A stretch of 64,000 nt of DNA from the NCBI RefSeq assembly GCF_900167135.1, contig NZ_FUWZ01000002.1:434001-498000 (forward strand), in the 5' to 3' direction. The position numbers and the translations under genes were made by a program. The notes beneath the pieces were generated by a model. It was not told the origin of the DNA. It made no database searches and was given only the letters and a program-made list of their open reading frames with translations. Source of the stretch: Chitinophaga eiseniae. Its GTDB lineage: Bacteria; Bacteroidota; Bacteroidia; Chitinophagales; Chitinophagaceae. Positions 9,025-17,396 of this stretch are shown here, in pieces (the first letter of the stretch is position 1; the number at the start of each line of letters is the position of its first letter).

Positions 9025-10437
9025 ATGAACAGATTAATTAAAAACACAGGATTATCTCTTTTACTTATATCCTTCTTTCTGGGTAGTTGCGCCAGCACAT
9101 ATTCAGCCTACAGCCCGGGACCACAGGTACAGGTGGGGGCTTCCATCTCTTTTTATGATGAATTGAGTCCCTACGGCCGGTGGATGAATTATCCCGGCTA
9201 CAACCAGGTTTGGATACCTAACGCAGGAGCGGACTTCCGTCCTTACTACACCGGAGGGCACTGGGTTTACACCGATTATGGATGGACCTGGATGTCTGAC
9301 TATTCCTGGGGATGGGCAGCTTTCCACTACGGCCGCTGGATGTTTGACGGCATGTATGGATGGATGTGGATACCCGGCAACGAATGGGGACCGGCATGGG
9401 TTGATTGGAGAAGTGGAGGAGATTATTACGGATGGGCGCCAATGGGGCCTTCTTCCTACCATATGCCGACTTCCTACTGGGCGTTTGTTCCCAGAAGATA
9501 TATTGGCAGCCGGCAGATCAACAATTATTATATCAACAACAGCCGGAACACCACCATCATCAACAATACCACCATTATCAACAATAACTATGGTAATGGC
9601 AGGATATCCAGAGGTCCTAACGTAAGGGAAGTGGAACGGTATACCGGCAGCAATGTAAGACCTGTAAGAGTGGCTAATAGCGACAGACCCGGTGCCGGCA
9701 GGATACAAAACAACCAGTTGCAGATTTTCCGTCCGGATGCATCTTCCCTTAACAGGGGTGACGCCGGTAGGCCCAGCCGCGTAGTAAACGGCAACAACGG
9801 CAACATCAACAACGGTAACAACGGCAATAACAATAATAGCGGCCGCGTTTCCCGCGAACCGAACTATAACAACGGGAATAACAATAATAACAACACCAAT
9901 AACCGCGGCGGTGTTCAGCCGGGATACGATCGTCCGTCCAGAGTACCGAATAACAATCAGCAACAGATACAACAGCAACAAATACAGCAACAACAGCAAC
10001 AGCAACGGATACAACGGGACCAGCAGATACAGCGCGACCAGCAGATAAGGCAACAGCAGCAAATGGAACAACAGCAAAGGGCGCAGCGCGAACAACAACA
10101 GCAACAGATCCGTCAGCAACAGCAGGAACAACAGCAACAACAGCAAAGGATACAACGCGAACAGCAGATGCAACGCGATCAGCAGATGAGACAACAGCAA
10201 CAACAAAGGGAACAACAGCAAAGGGCGCAGCGTGAACAGCAACAGCAGCAGATGCGCCAGCAGCAACAACAGCAACAACAGATGGAAAGAATACAACGTC
10301 AGCAACAGCAGCAACAACAGCAAATGCAAAGACAACAGCAACAACAACAGCAGCAGTCCCGTCCATCCCGCGGCGGAGAATCCGGTGGCGGTAATGGCGG
10401 CGGCAGTGGCAATGGAGAAAGGGTAAGAAGAGGTTAA
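9025..10437 (+). CDS. Q/N-rich lipoprotein with aromatic YGRW repeats (DUF6600-like)
   Basis: This 470-residue predicted lipoprotein has a signal peptide with lipobox FLGSC (C22). Residues about 40-165 are rich in Trp, Tyr and Gly with repeats such as YGRWMNYPGYNQVWIP and YGWTWMSDYSWGWAAF, as in DUF6600 proteins of unknown function. Residues about 170-310 are Asn-rich (NNGN runs). About 310-450 is a long Gln tract broken by RIQRDQQ, REQQ and RAQ units, encoded by mixed CAG and CAA codons, followed by a Gly/Ser tail. The protein should sit on an outer membrane or the periplasmic face; the Gln tract could form a coiled coil or aggregate. Its last codons overlap the convergent acetyltransferase gene by 4 bases. 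Confidence 0.8.
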   Translation: MNRLIKNTGLSLLLISFFLGSCASTYSAYSPGPQVQVGASISFYDELSPYGRWMNYPGYNQVWIPNAGADFRPYYTGGHWVYTDYGWTWMSDYSWGWAAFHYGRWMFDGMYGWMWIPGNEWGPAWVDWRSGGDYYGWAPMGPSSYHMPTSYWAFVPRRYIGSRQINNYYINNSRNTTIINNTTIINNNYGNGRISRGPNVREVERYTGSNVRPVRVANSDRPGAGRIQNNQLQIFRPDASSLNRGDAGRPSRVVNGNNGNINNGNNGNNNNSGRVSREPNYNNGNNNNNNTNNRGGVQPGYDRPSRVPNNNQQQIQQQQIQQQQQQQRIQRDQQIQRDQQIRQQQQMEQQQRAQREQQQQQIRQQQQEQQQQQQRIQREQQMQRDQQMRQQQQQREQQQRAQREQQQQQMRQQQQQQQQMERIQRQQQQQQQQMQRQQQQQQQQSRPSRGGESGGGNGGGSGNGERVRRG

Positions 10438-10949
10438 CCGATGTTGTAAACGAAACGATAAATCTGATTTCTTATTTTCAGGAAGGTTTCACCGTCATGG
10501 GTGGAACCTTTCTGCATTAAGCGCAGTTCCAGCGGCTGGTGTCCGTTGTGGTAGGGAGGCTGGTAATAGGGCTGATCAAAAGCCTGGTAACCCAGTCTTT
10601 CATAAAAAACGATACGACGTTTTGCTTGTTCCGTCAGTGGTGGCTCCACCTCCAAAACCAACGGGGCGAAACGTTTTTCCAGTTCTTCCATGATATGGGT
10701 TCCGATGCCGCCGCCGCGGGCAGACGCATGTACTGCCAGGTATTCCACAAAAGTATAATCCGGTAAAGGCCAGTAGCAAACAAATCCGGCAAAAGCGCCT
10801 TCTTTTTCCAGCCGCAGCATTTTCAGCTTGCCGCTGTCCAGCAGCGACAATACCACCGGCCAGTCCCGCCTTTCCTCATAGGGGAAAGCTTCTTCATACA
10901 GTTCTTTGATGGCCTCACCGGGGATAGCTACCTGTTGTAATGTGATCAT
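10434..10949 (-). CDS. GNAT family N-acetyltransferase
   Basis: This 171-residue acetyltransferase transfers an acetyl group from acetyl-CoA to an unknown amine. The acetyl-CoA binding motif A is clear (FVEYLAVHASARGGGIGTH, with RGGGIG as the pyrophosphate loop), and FYERLGYQ matches motif B. The start at 10949 has TAACTTTG four bases before it, inside the 3' end of the upstream gene, so the gene may have its own promoter and a leaderless mRNA. It is nine bases downstream of the membrane protein gene on the same strand. Confidence 0.88.
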   Translation of the reverse strand: MITLQQVAIPGEAIKELYEEAFPYEERRDWPVVLSLLDSGKLKMLRLEKEGAFAGFVCYWPLPDYTFVEYLAVHASARGGGIGTHIMEELEKRFAPLVLEVEPPLTEQAKRRIVFYERLGYQAFDQPYYQPPYHNGHQPLELRLMQKGSTHDGETFLKIRNQIYRFVYNIG

Positions 10950-10953
10950 GCGC

Positions 10954-10961
10954 CAAAGTTA
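10954..10961 (-). promoter_or_regulatory. candidate -7 box giving a leaderless mRNA
   Basis: TAACTTTG on the minus strand ends four bases before the ATG of the acetyltransferase gene. It overlaps the stop codon of the preceding gene (10959-10961). Confidence 0.45.
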
Positions 10962-11576
10962 AGGATTCTTCGGCGGGGAGGGCACGCACTCAAACGGGTC
11001 AGGGTTTCCGGCCGGCGCGGGTTTGCCGGCGGCCCAGCAGAAGTTCATCGCCTGACTGGTAACGCTCACCAGCTTTACGCTTACTTTGCTGCCTTTGCGG
11101 CTGTTGGAGGCAGCTACGCTTCGCTCACCTTTTTCGGGGATATTATTGATAGTGTATTGTTCCGTTTTAAACACCTCGCCGTTACTGCGCATATACTGCA
11201 CCGTTACCACTGCATTATCGATCGGGTATTCTGTTTGATTGCGGACGGTGATACTGAGGTTTTTGATGCCGCCCAGGAAGCCGGTGCGGTAGTCGCTGTT
11301 GGTAACCGTGATAAACTGCTGCCAGTTGCGGCGGTAATAGGCCCGTCTTTCCACAAACTGCCCTGCCACCCGCTGCTGAACGTCCTGGTGGTCGTCGATC
11401 TGACGGCTTACATTATTACTTTGTTCCAGGCTTTTGCGCAGGTCGCGGTTTTCATTCCACAGTCGCTGGTTTTCCGTCAGTACTCTCCGTACTTCCGTTT
11501 GCTGCCGGCAATAGCCCAATGCGAGGATAATGGTGAATATACAGAGGATCAGAGGGACGATATAGTTTCGCTTCAT
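10959..11576 (-). CDS. membrane-anchored protein of unknown function
   Basis: This 205-residue protein is not recognised. It has one N-terminal membrane segment (IVPLILCIFTIILALGY), a coiled-coil-like stretch (about 25-60; TENQRLWNENRDLRKSLEQS), and an extracytoplasmic beta-rich domain (about 90-170) that resembles an immunoglobulin-like fold (NLSITVRNQTEYPIDNAVVT). It ends in a Pro-rich tail. Two Cys in the tail region (NFCW and FECV) could form a disulfide. It may be co-transcribed with the acetyltransferase gene downstream. No function can be given. Confidence 0.7.
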   Translation of the reverse strand: MKRNYIVPLILCIFTIILALGYCRQQTEVRRVLTENQRLWNENRDLRKSLEQSNNVSRQIDDHQDVQQRVAGQFVERRAYYRRNWQQFITVTNSDYRTGFLGGIKNLSITVRNQTEYPIDNAVVTVQYMRSNGEVFKTEQYTINNIPEKGERSVAASNSRKGSKVSVKLVSVTSQAMNFCWAAGKPAPAGNPDPFECVPSPPKNP

Positions 11577-11617
11577 AAGATATCAGCAGAAAAAATAATG
11601 CCAACGGCTGTTTTTCT

Positions 11618-11625
11618 TATTTTTG
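11618..11625 (+). promoter_or_regulatory. candidate -7 box
   Basis: TATTTTTG matches TAnnTTTG and ends 24 bases before the ATG at 11650. It also overlaps a TTG that would otherwise look like an earlier start, favouring the ATG. Confidence 0.5.
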
Positions 11626-11649
11626 CGCAAATTTGCACAAATAGTATCC

Positions 11650-12816
11650 ATGGAATTGATTTTAGTTGACAACGCCCAAAAAGCGGCGGAGTTTCTAGCA
11701 GTACACATCAGGCTAAACAAGGACGTACCTGGATGGATCAGACCACTGGACAAGGATATTGAAGCTGTTTTTGACCCTCAGAAGAACAAAGCGTTCCGAT
11801 TCGGGGAGTGTGTACGGTGGATCATAAAAGACCAGCAGGGTAACCTGATCGGCAGAGTGGCCGCATTTGTAAATAAGAAGTACACCAATAAAGGGGACAA
11901 GGTGAAAGTGGGCGGTATGGGCTTCTTTGACTGTATCGACGACCAGGAGGCAGCCAACCTCTTATTCAACACCGCCAAACAATGGTTGCAGGAAAGGGGA
12001 ATGGGCGCTATGGACGGGCCTATCAACTTCGGGGAGCGTAACAACTGGTGGGGGCTGCTGACGGAAGGTTATCATGAGCCCTTATACGCCATGAATTTCA
12101 ACCCTGCCTATTATATCCGGCTGTTTGAAAATTATGGCTTCCGGCTGTTCTTTAACCAGATATGTTATGGTATGGGCTCCCGTGGGGAGCTGGCGGACAA
12201 GTTCTATTCCCGCCATGCCGCTATTAGCCAGGACCCGGATTTCTCCGCGCGGCATATTAAAAAGAACCAGCTGGAGAAGTTCGCCCAGGATTTCAGCATC
12301 GTCTACAACAAGGCCTGGGCCCAGCATGCAGGCGGCAAAGAAATGAACAAAGGACAGGTGCTGAGCCTTTTTAACCAGATGAAACCATTGATGGATGAGA
12401 AGATCGCCTGGTTTGCCTATTACAAAGACGAGCCGATAGCCATATGGCTTAACCTGCCGGACCTGAACCAGTATATCAAACACATGAAGGGAAAAATGAA
12501 CTGGTGGGGTAAGCTGATTTTTGTCTGGATGAAGCTGACCAGGCAGTGTCACAAGATGGTAGGCATCATTTTCGGCGTTGTTCCTGAGTTCCAGGGCAAG
12601 GGGGTAGATGCCTATCTTATCGTGGAGGGCGCTAAAGTGATACAACCCAGAAGCATGCCTTATGAATCCTATGAAATGCAGTGGATTGGCGATTTTAATC
12701 CCCGTATGCTGAATGTGGCGGCCAGCCTGGGCGCCACCCCGTCGAGGAGGCTGACCACCTACCGCTATATGTTTGACCCTAATGTCCCGGTAGAAAGACA
12801 TCCGATACTGGAATAA
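11650..12816 (+). CDS. GNAT-fold acetyltransferase-like protein
   Basis: This 388-residue protein resembles large GNAT-superfamily proteins of Bacteroidota with unknown substrate. The ATG at 11650 (MELILVDNAQKAAEFLAVH) is preferred to an upstream TTG. Recognisable parts are a substrate-side N-terminal half with GMGFFDCIDDQEAANLLF and GPINFGERNNWWGLL, and a C-terminal half where VVPEFQGKGVDAYLIVEG looks like the acetyl-CoA loop (QGKGVD). Similar proteins are often annotated simply as N-acetyltransferase. It is a single gene with its own terminator. Confidence 0.72.
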   Translation: MELILVDNAQKAAEFLAVHIRLNKDVPGWIRPLDKDIEAVFDPQKNKAFRFGECVRWIIKDQQGNLIGRVAAFVNKKYTNKGDKVKVGGMGFFDCIDDQEAANLLFNTAKQWLQERGMGAMDGPINFGERNNWWGLLTEGYHEPLYAMNFNPAYYIRLFENYGFRLFFNQICYGMGSRGELADKFYSRHAAISQDPDFSARHIKKNQLEKFAQDFSIVYNKAWAQHAGGKEMNKGQVLSLFNQMKPLMDEKIAWFAYYKDEPIAIWLNLPDLNQYIKHMKGKMNWWGKLIFVWMKLTRQCHKMVGIIFGVVPEFQGKGVDAYLIVEGAKVIQPRSMPYESYEMQWIGDFNPRMLNVAASLGATPSRRLTTYRYMFDPNVPVERHPILE

Positions 12817-12832
12817 TACGCTAAACGATATC

Positions 12833-12866
12833 GCCCGGCGCCATCTGGCAGCCGGGCTTTTTATTT
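12833..12866 (+). terminator. intrinsic terminator
   Basis: GCCCGGC (12833-12839) pairs with GCCGGGC (12851-12857) and is followed by TTTTTATTT. It lies 17 bases after the acetyltransferase-like gene. Confidence 0.85.
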
Positions 12867-13044
12867 CCGGAAACCTTTTCATGACAACTTCACACCTCCA
12901 TTTCGCTTCCCTTCCGCCACAGCACGGCCTTCAGCGGCATCATACCAATATCCGGCACTACCGTTGGCCGTAATAAATCCCTGAATATTGGTTATATTTA
13001 AATCCCTTTTACAGCGGCTATCGTATTTAACCTGATGTTTTGTT

Positions 13045-15153
13045 ATGACCAACTTATATCCTGCAAGTCCAGGGATTAATGATCCCGCGGTCTTTCAACC
13101 CACGGCAGCGTTTAGGCTACAGATAGTAAAAGTGATTGGTTTTATATTGCTCTTTTTTCTGTTGTACGTATTGGTATTATTAACAGCCGTAGCGCTGGGC
13201 GCAGCCTTTGTTACAGCCGGTATAGCCCTTACCGGATATCATCCCGGTATCTTTACCTTTATTGCCGGCCCTGTATTGATCATACTGGGCGGACTGATGA
13301 TATTTTTGCTGGTACGGTTTCTCTTTTACCGGCGGGCGCCGGTAAACCCTTACCGTGCCCCTATTGATGCTGATGATCATCCCCGGTTATTTGATTTTAT
13401 TTCGAAGCTGGTGCAGGAAACCCGTATCCGTTTTCCGGAGAAAGTGTTTGTGGTGCCGGAAGTAAATGTTTCCGTCTTTTACAACTCCAGCTTTTTCAAT
13501 TTGTTATGGCCTGGCCGGATGAACCTGGAAATCGGGCTGGGGCTGGTGAACTGTGTCAATATCAGCGAGTTTAAAATGGTGCTGACACAGGAATTTGCGC
13601 ATTTCTCCAGGCGCAGTATGAAATTCGGCAGCTATGCCTATATGTGGAACAAGGTCTTGTATAATATGCTGTACGAAAACGACAGCTGGAACGACCTCGC
13701 CATGCGATGGAGCCACAATGGCGGACTGACGGGATTTTTCGCCCATGTGACCACCATGGTGGTCAACAGCATCCGGTTCTTACTCCGTAAACTTTACCGG
13801 CTTATCAACCGGCAATATCTTGAGCTGAGCCGGGAGATGGAATTCCAGGCAGATGCGCTGGCCGTGTCGCTGGCAGGCACCGAAGCTGCTGTGAGCGGCG
13901 GCCGCCGGGTGGAAATGGGCACCTATTGCCTGGACCACTGCATGCATAAGCTGTCTGACCTGGAAACAGACGGGCAGCGGTTCAGGAACATCTTCCATGT
14001 TCACCGCGCCGTCATCGATTATTATGTCCGGCAGAACCACCTGGAAACCGACACGGCGGGGCTGCCACTGATACCTGATAGCTATTTCCACACTTTTCTG
14101 AAAAGCCGGGTACAGCTGCGGGAACAATGGACCACCCACCCTACGCGGGAAGACCGCGAGCAACGCTATCTCGCTGCCGGTATCCGTTGTGAGCAGGTTA
14201 CCGCCAGCGCGTGGCAGTTATTCAATAACCCTGAACTGTTACAGGAACAAAGCACCCGTCAGGTATACGATGTGCTGTCACCGGGATGTAGCGGCGACAC
14301 CATCAGCCCTGCCGAGTTCGTAGCCGCGCTCACCCACCGGCACCGCCTGTACGAATACCCTGCCGCTTTTCATGATTATTATGATAACCGGGCGTTTACC
14401 GCTGTTAATACGGAAGATGAGCGGGCACTGTCTGCCACCGGTGTTACCGATATGGCGCAGCTGTATCATCCGGACGTGGTATGGCGGATCAGGAGCTATT
14501 ACCGGGACAAACAGGACGTAGAAACATTGCAGGCCATCGCTACGGGGCAGTTTCAGACCCGTGTCTTTGAGTTTGACGGGCAGCCGCAGAAAGCTTCCGA
14601 TGCCCGGGAGCTGGCCCGGCGACTGGCCGGACAGGTAGCCGAAGAGCAACGCTGGCTACAGCAGCACGACCAGCAGGCGTATTCCTATCATTACCGGCGG
14701 GCGTTGGCCAGGGGGCCGGAGGCTGTCCGGCTGCTGACGACCCGGTATCAGCAGATATTGATGCACCAGGAGTTCGCCAACCGGTTGAACGACCAGGTGA
14801 TCAGGGTGATCCATGCTATCAGCCAGGTTTTCAATGCCGGGCATGACGCCATTGCCATGCTGGAGCCGTGGATGGAAGAGTTGCGGGCCGAATGCTGGCG
14901 GTTCCGCCGGTTGTTGCATGAGGTGACCAGTTCTCCCGGATATACCAGTTGCCTTTCTCCGGAGGTGTATGACAAAGTGCAGCGGTTTGCCGCGCAGGAT
15001 TGTATTTTTATGCAGGACCAGGTGCCGGATTATGTGGCCTTGCAGGAGTTGCACGAAATCATTTCCACCGTGATGGAACAGTATAACAACAGCAATATCC
15101 TGCTCCGGAAATCCTTCCTGGAGTTTTTGCTGACCATGGAGCCGGAAGGCTGA
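13045..15153 (+). CDS. M48-type membrane metallopeptidase homologue with altered zinc motif
   Basis: This 702-residue membrane protein is homologous to M48 (HtpX/Ste24-like) peptidases. Two or three N-terminal membrane segments (about 29-58 and 68-94) precede the peptidase domain. The family HExxH motif reads QEFAH here (Q182, E183, H186), so one of the two zinc-binding His is replaced; the downstream ExxxD (E266, D270) remains. The protein is therefore probably inactive or unusually metallated, while the rest of the domain is well kept. Residues about 330-700 form a long helical C-terminal region without recognised domain. No partner gene is evident. Confidence 0.75.
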   Translation: MTNLYPASPGINDPAVFQPTAAFRLQIVKVIGFILLFFLLYVLVLLTAVALGAAFVTAGIALTGYHPGIFTFIAGPVLIILGGLMIFLLVRFLFYRRAPVNPYRAPIDADDHPRLFDFISKLVQETRIRFPEKVFVVPEVNVSVFYNSSFFNLLWPGRMNLEIGLGLVNCVNISEFKMVLTQEFAHFSRRSMKFGSYAYMWNKVLYNMLYENDSWNDLAMRWSHNGGLTGFFAHVTTMVVNSIRFLLRKLYRLINRQYLELSREMEFQADALAVSLAGTEAAVSGGRRVEMGTYCLDHCMHKLSDLETDGQRFRNIFHVHRAVIDYYVRQNHLETDTAGLPLIPDSYFHTFLKSRVQLREQWTTHPTREDREQRYLAAGIRCEQVTASAWQLFNNPELLQEQSTRQVYDVLSPGCSGDTISPAEFVAALTHRHRLYEYPAAFHDYYDNRAFTAVNTEDERALSATGVTDMAQLYHPDVVWRIRSYYRDKQDVETLQAIATGQFQTRVFEFDGQPQKASDARELARRLAGQVAEEQRWLQQHDQQAYSYHYRRALARGPEAVRLLTTRYQQILMHQEFANRLNDQVIRVIHAISQVFNAGHDAIAMLEPWMEELRAECWRFRRLLHEVTSSPGYTSCLSPEVYDKVQRFAAQDCIFMQDQVPDYVALQELHEIISTVMEQYNNSNILLRKSFLEFLLTMEPEG

Positions 15154-15236
15154 GTTGAAAGCCGCGCTGATGGCTTCCATTTTTCTCTTACTGAATTTGT
15201 GCGTATTTTCGACGCTCGCGAAAGCGTTGCAGTCAT

Positions 15237-17279
15237 ATGGAGAATTTTATCGTTTCAGCCCGTAAATACCGTCCGCAGAACTTTTCAACAGTTGTAGGAC
15301 AAGCACATATCACCACCACGCTCAAGAATGCCATCCGCAATAATCAGCTGGCGCACGCTTTCCTGTTCTGCGGGCCACGCGGCGTAGGGAAGACCACCTG
15401 TGCCCGTATTCTGGCTAAAACCATTAACTGTGAGAATCTCCAGCCTGATGGGGAAGCCTGTAATGAATGTCATTCCTGTAAATCCTTCAACGAGGGCAGC
15501 TCTTTCAACATTCATGAGCTGGATGCCGCTTCCAACAACTCGGTAGACGATATCCGGACGCTGGTGGAGCAGGTACGTTTTTCTCCGCAGGCAGGCAAAT
15601 ACAAGATCTATATTATAGATGAGGTGCACATGCTGAGTTCCTCTGCCTTCAATGCGTTCCTGAAAACGCTGGAGGAGCCGCCTTCCTATGCGATCTTTAT
15701 CCTGGCCACCACGGAGAAACACAAGATATTACCGACCATCCTGAGCCGGTGCCAGATATTTGATTTCAAGCGTATTACCATACAGGATACGGTAGACCAC
15801 CTGAAAGAGATCTGTGAGAAAGAGCATATCCAGGCTGATGCCGATGCGCTGCATCTGGTAGCCCAGAAGACGGACGGCTGCATGCGCGACTCGCTGAGCA
15901 CGCTGGACAAGATCGTCAGCTTTACCAGCGGGCATCTTACCTATCAGAATACGCTGGAGCACCTGAACATCCTGGATTACGATTATTTCTTCCGGATCAT
16001 GGACGCTGTACTACAGCAGGACGTGTCCACGGCCCTGTTAATATTTGATGAAATTTTACAGAAAGGGTTTGAGGGGGACAACTTCCTGAACGGCTGGGCC
16101 GAATTCCTGCGCAACCTGTTGCTCAGTAAAGAGGAGAAAGCTTTACACCTGGTAGAAGTGTCCGGCAACCTGAAAGACCGTTATAAACAATTATCCGGCA
16201 AAATCAGTCCGGCCTACCTGATTACCGCCCTTCACCTGCTCAATGATACGGAGATCAACTACCGGTTGGCCCGTAACAAGCGCCTGCATGTGGAGATGGC
16301 GCTGATCAAGCTTTGTTACCTGCAGCAGGCTGTCAGCCTGGTGAGCGATGAGCATAACGGGGAGGTGTTAAAAAAAAAGCTGGTAGCTGACGGTACGCCG
16401 CCACAGCGGTTAAGGGCCCCCGGCCCGCAGCCCGCTGCTTCCAAACCGGCTACTACTGCCAGTATAGCGGCCCAGTCACCCGAAACTGCGCGACTGACCG
16501 TAGACAGTACGCCCGTTGCTACCGCTCAGACACAGCCGCAGACGCAGACACAGACACAGACGCAAGCACAGGCACAGGCACCAGCCGCGGCCAATCCCGG
16601 CCAGACCGCCAGTCCAGCCGCTACCGGAATGAATACCGGAGCGCCCGCGGGGCATTCAGCCGACAGTACTTCCATCGCCCATAACCCGGCCGCACCTGCC
16701 CGTCCTGCTCCGGCAGCCACCAGTGCCACGCCCGTGACCCCGCAAAATACGCAGACGACAGCTTATGCCACCGGCAGCCAGCCGGGTGCCGCTACAGCTG
16801 CTGCCAAACCAGCCACGCCCGCCAGTAAGCTGACCGGACTGGCAGCGATGAAAGAGGCGCTGGCCGCCAAACAGCAAACCAGTGCGCAGGTACAGAGTAT
16901 TCCGCTAACAGCCGGCGCCCTGGAGGTTTATTGGGAGGAGTTCATTGACCGGTTCCGCCAGGCCAACAAGATGACAGTGGTGAGCAACCTGGCACTGGCC
17001 GTATTGAAGTTGCTGGGCGCTACCGAGATCGGCATTGTGAGCCGCAATATTGTGCAGCACCGGTTCATGGAAGAGGAGAAAATGGCGATTTCCGAGTTTT
17101 TCAAGCAGAAATTCAATAATCCGACCCTTGTGCTGACCCTCCAGCTGGACGAGAGCCAGCAGGTACAGGACCTGGGCCCTGCGCCACTTTCCAGCAGGGA
17201 ACAGTTCCAGCATATGTCAGAGAAATATCCGCTGGTAAAAGAGTTAAAAGACCGGCTTAATATGGAGCTTGATTTTTAA
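15237..17279 (+). CDS. dnaX: DNA polymerase III subunits gamma/tau
   Basis: This 680-residue protein is the clamp-loader ATPase that loads the sliding clamp and, as tau, ties polymerase cores together. The AAA+ domain has Walker A GPRGVGKTT (46-54), a zinc module of C65, C75, C78 and C81, Walker B IIDEVHML (D128, E129) and the TTEKHKILPTILSRC sensor region. A Pro/Ala/Thr/Gln-rich linker (about 390-550) includes an alternating Gln-Thr and Gln-Ala run near 430-445. The final 110 residues form a compact C-terminal domain. A run of nine A at about 16371-16379 could support frameshifting to make gamma, but this is only a possibility. Confidence 0.96.
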   Translation: MENFIVSARKYRPQNFSTVVGQAHITTTLKNAIRNNQLAHAFLFCGPRGVGKTTCARILAKTINCENLQPDGEACNECHSCKSFNEGSSFNIHELDAASNNSVDDIRTLVEQVRFSPQAGKYKIYIIDEVHMLSSSAFNAFLKTLEEPPSYAIFILATTEKHKILPTILSRCQIFDFKRITIQDTVDHLKEICEKEHIQADADALHLVAQKTDGCMRDSLSTLDKIVSFTSGHLTYQNTLEHLNILDYDYFFRIMDAVLQQDVSTALLIFDEILQKGFEGDNFLNGWAEFLRNLLLSKEEKALHLVEVSGNLKDRYKQLSGKISPAYLITALHLLNDTEINYRLARNKRLHVEMALIKLCYLQQAVSLVSDEHNGEVLKKKLVADGTPPQRLRAPGPQPAASKPATTASIAAQSPETARLTVDSTPVATAQTQPQTQTQTQTQAQAQAPAAANPGQTASPAATGMNTGAPAGHSADSTSIAHNPAAPARPAPAATSATPVTPQNTQTTAYATGSQPGAATAAAKPATPASKLTGLAAMKEALAAKQQTSAQVQSIPLTAGALEVYWEEFIDRFRQANKMTVVSNLALAVLKLLGATEIGIVSRNIVQHRFMEEEKMAISEFFKQKFNNPTLVLTLQLDESQQVQDLGPAPLSSREQFQHMSEKYPLVKELKDRLNMELDF

Positions 17280-17342
17280 TTGCGTTCCACTTATTATATC
17301 TTAACGATCATTAGACATTTTTAAACCGATTAGCATTCCTTC

Positions 17343-17374
17343 TTTGCGTTTTTGCGCAAAAACATGTAGGTTTG
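17343..17374 (+). promoter_or_regulatory. promoter of the pyruvate dehydrogenase E2 gene
   Basis: TTTG (17343-17346) and TAGGTTTG (17367-17374) are 20 bp apart, matching the Bacteroidota consensus. The transcript would start near 17380 with an AT-rich leader of about 17 bases. Confidence 0.75.
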
Positions 17375-17396
17375 AGCAAAATTTTTAATAAACACT

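Noticed and set aside
9103..10347. 414-codon antisense frame opposite the Q-rich lipoprotein
   Set aside because: It encodes mainly Leu runs that mirror the Gln codons of the true gene; no start signal or protein-like features.
9955..10370. Repeated CAG/CAA units as a CRISPR or minisatellite
   Set aside because: There are no spacers or fixed repeat units; the repeats are in-frame Gln codons of a lipoprotein.
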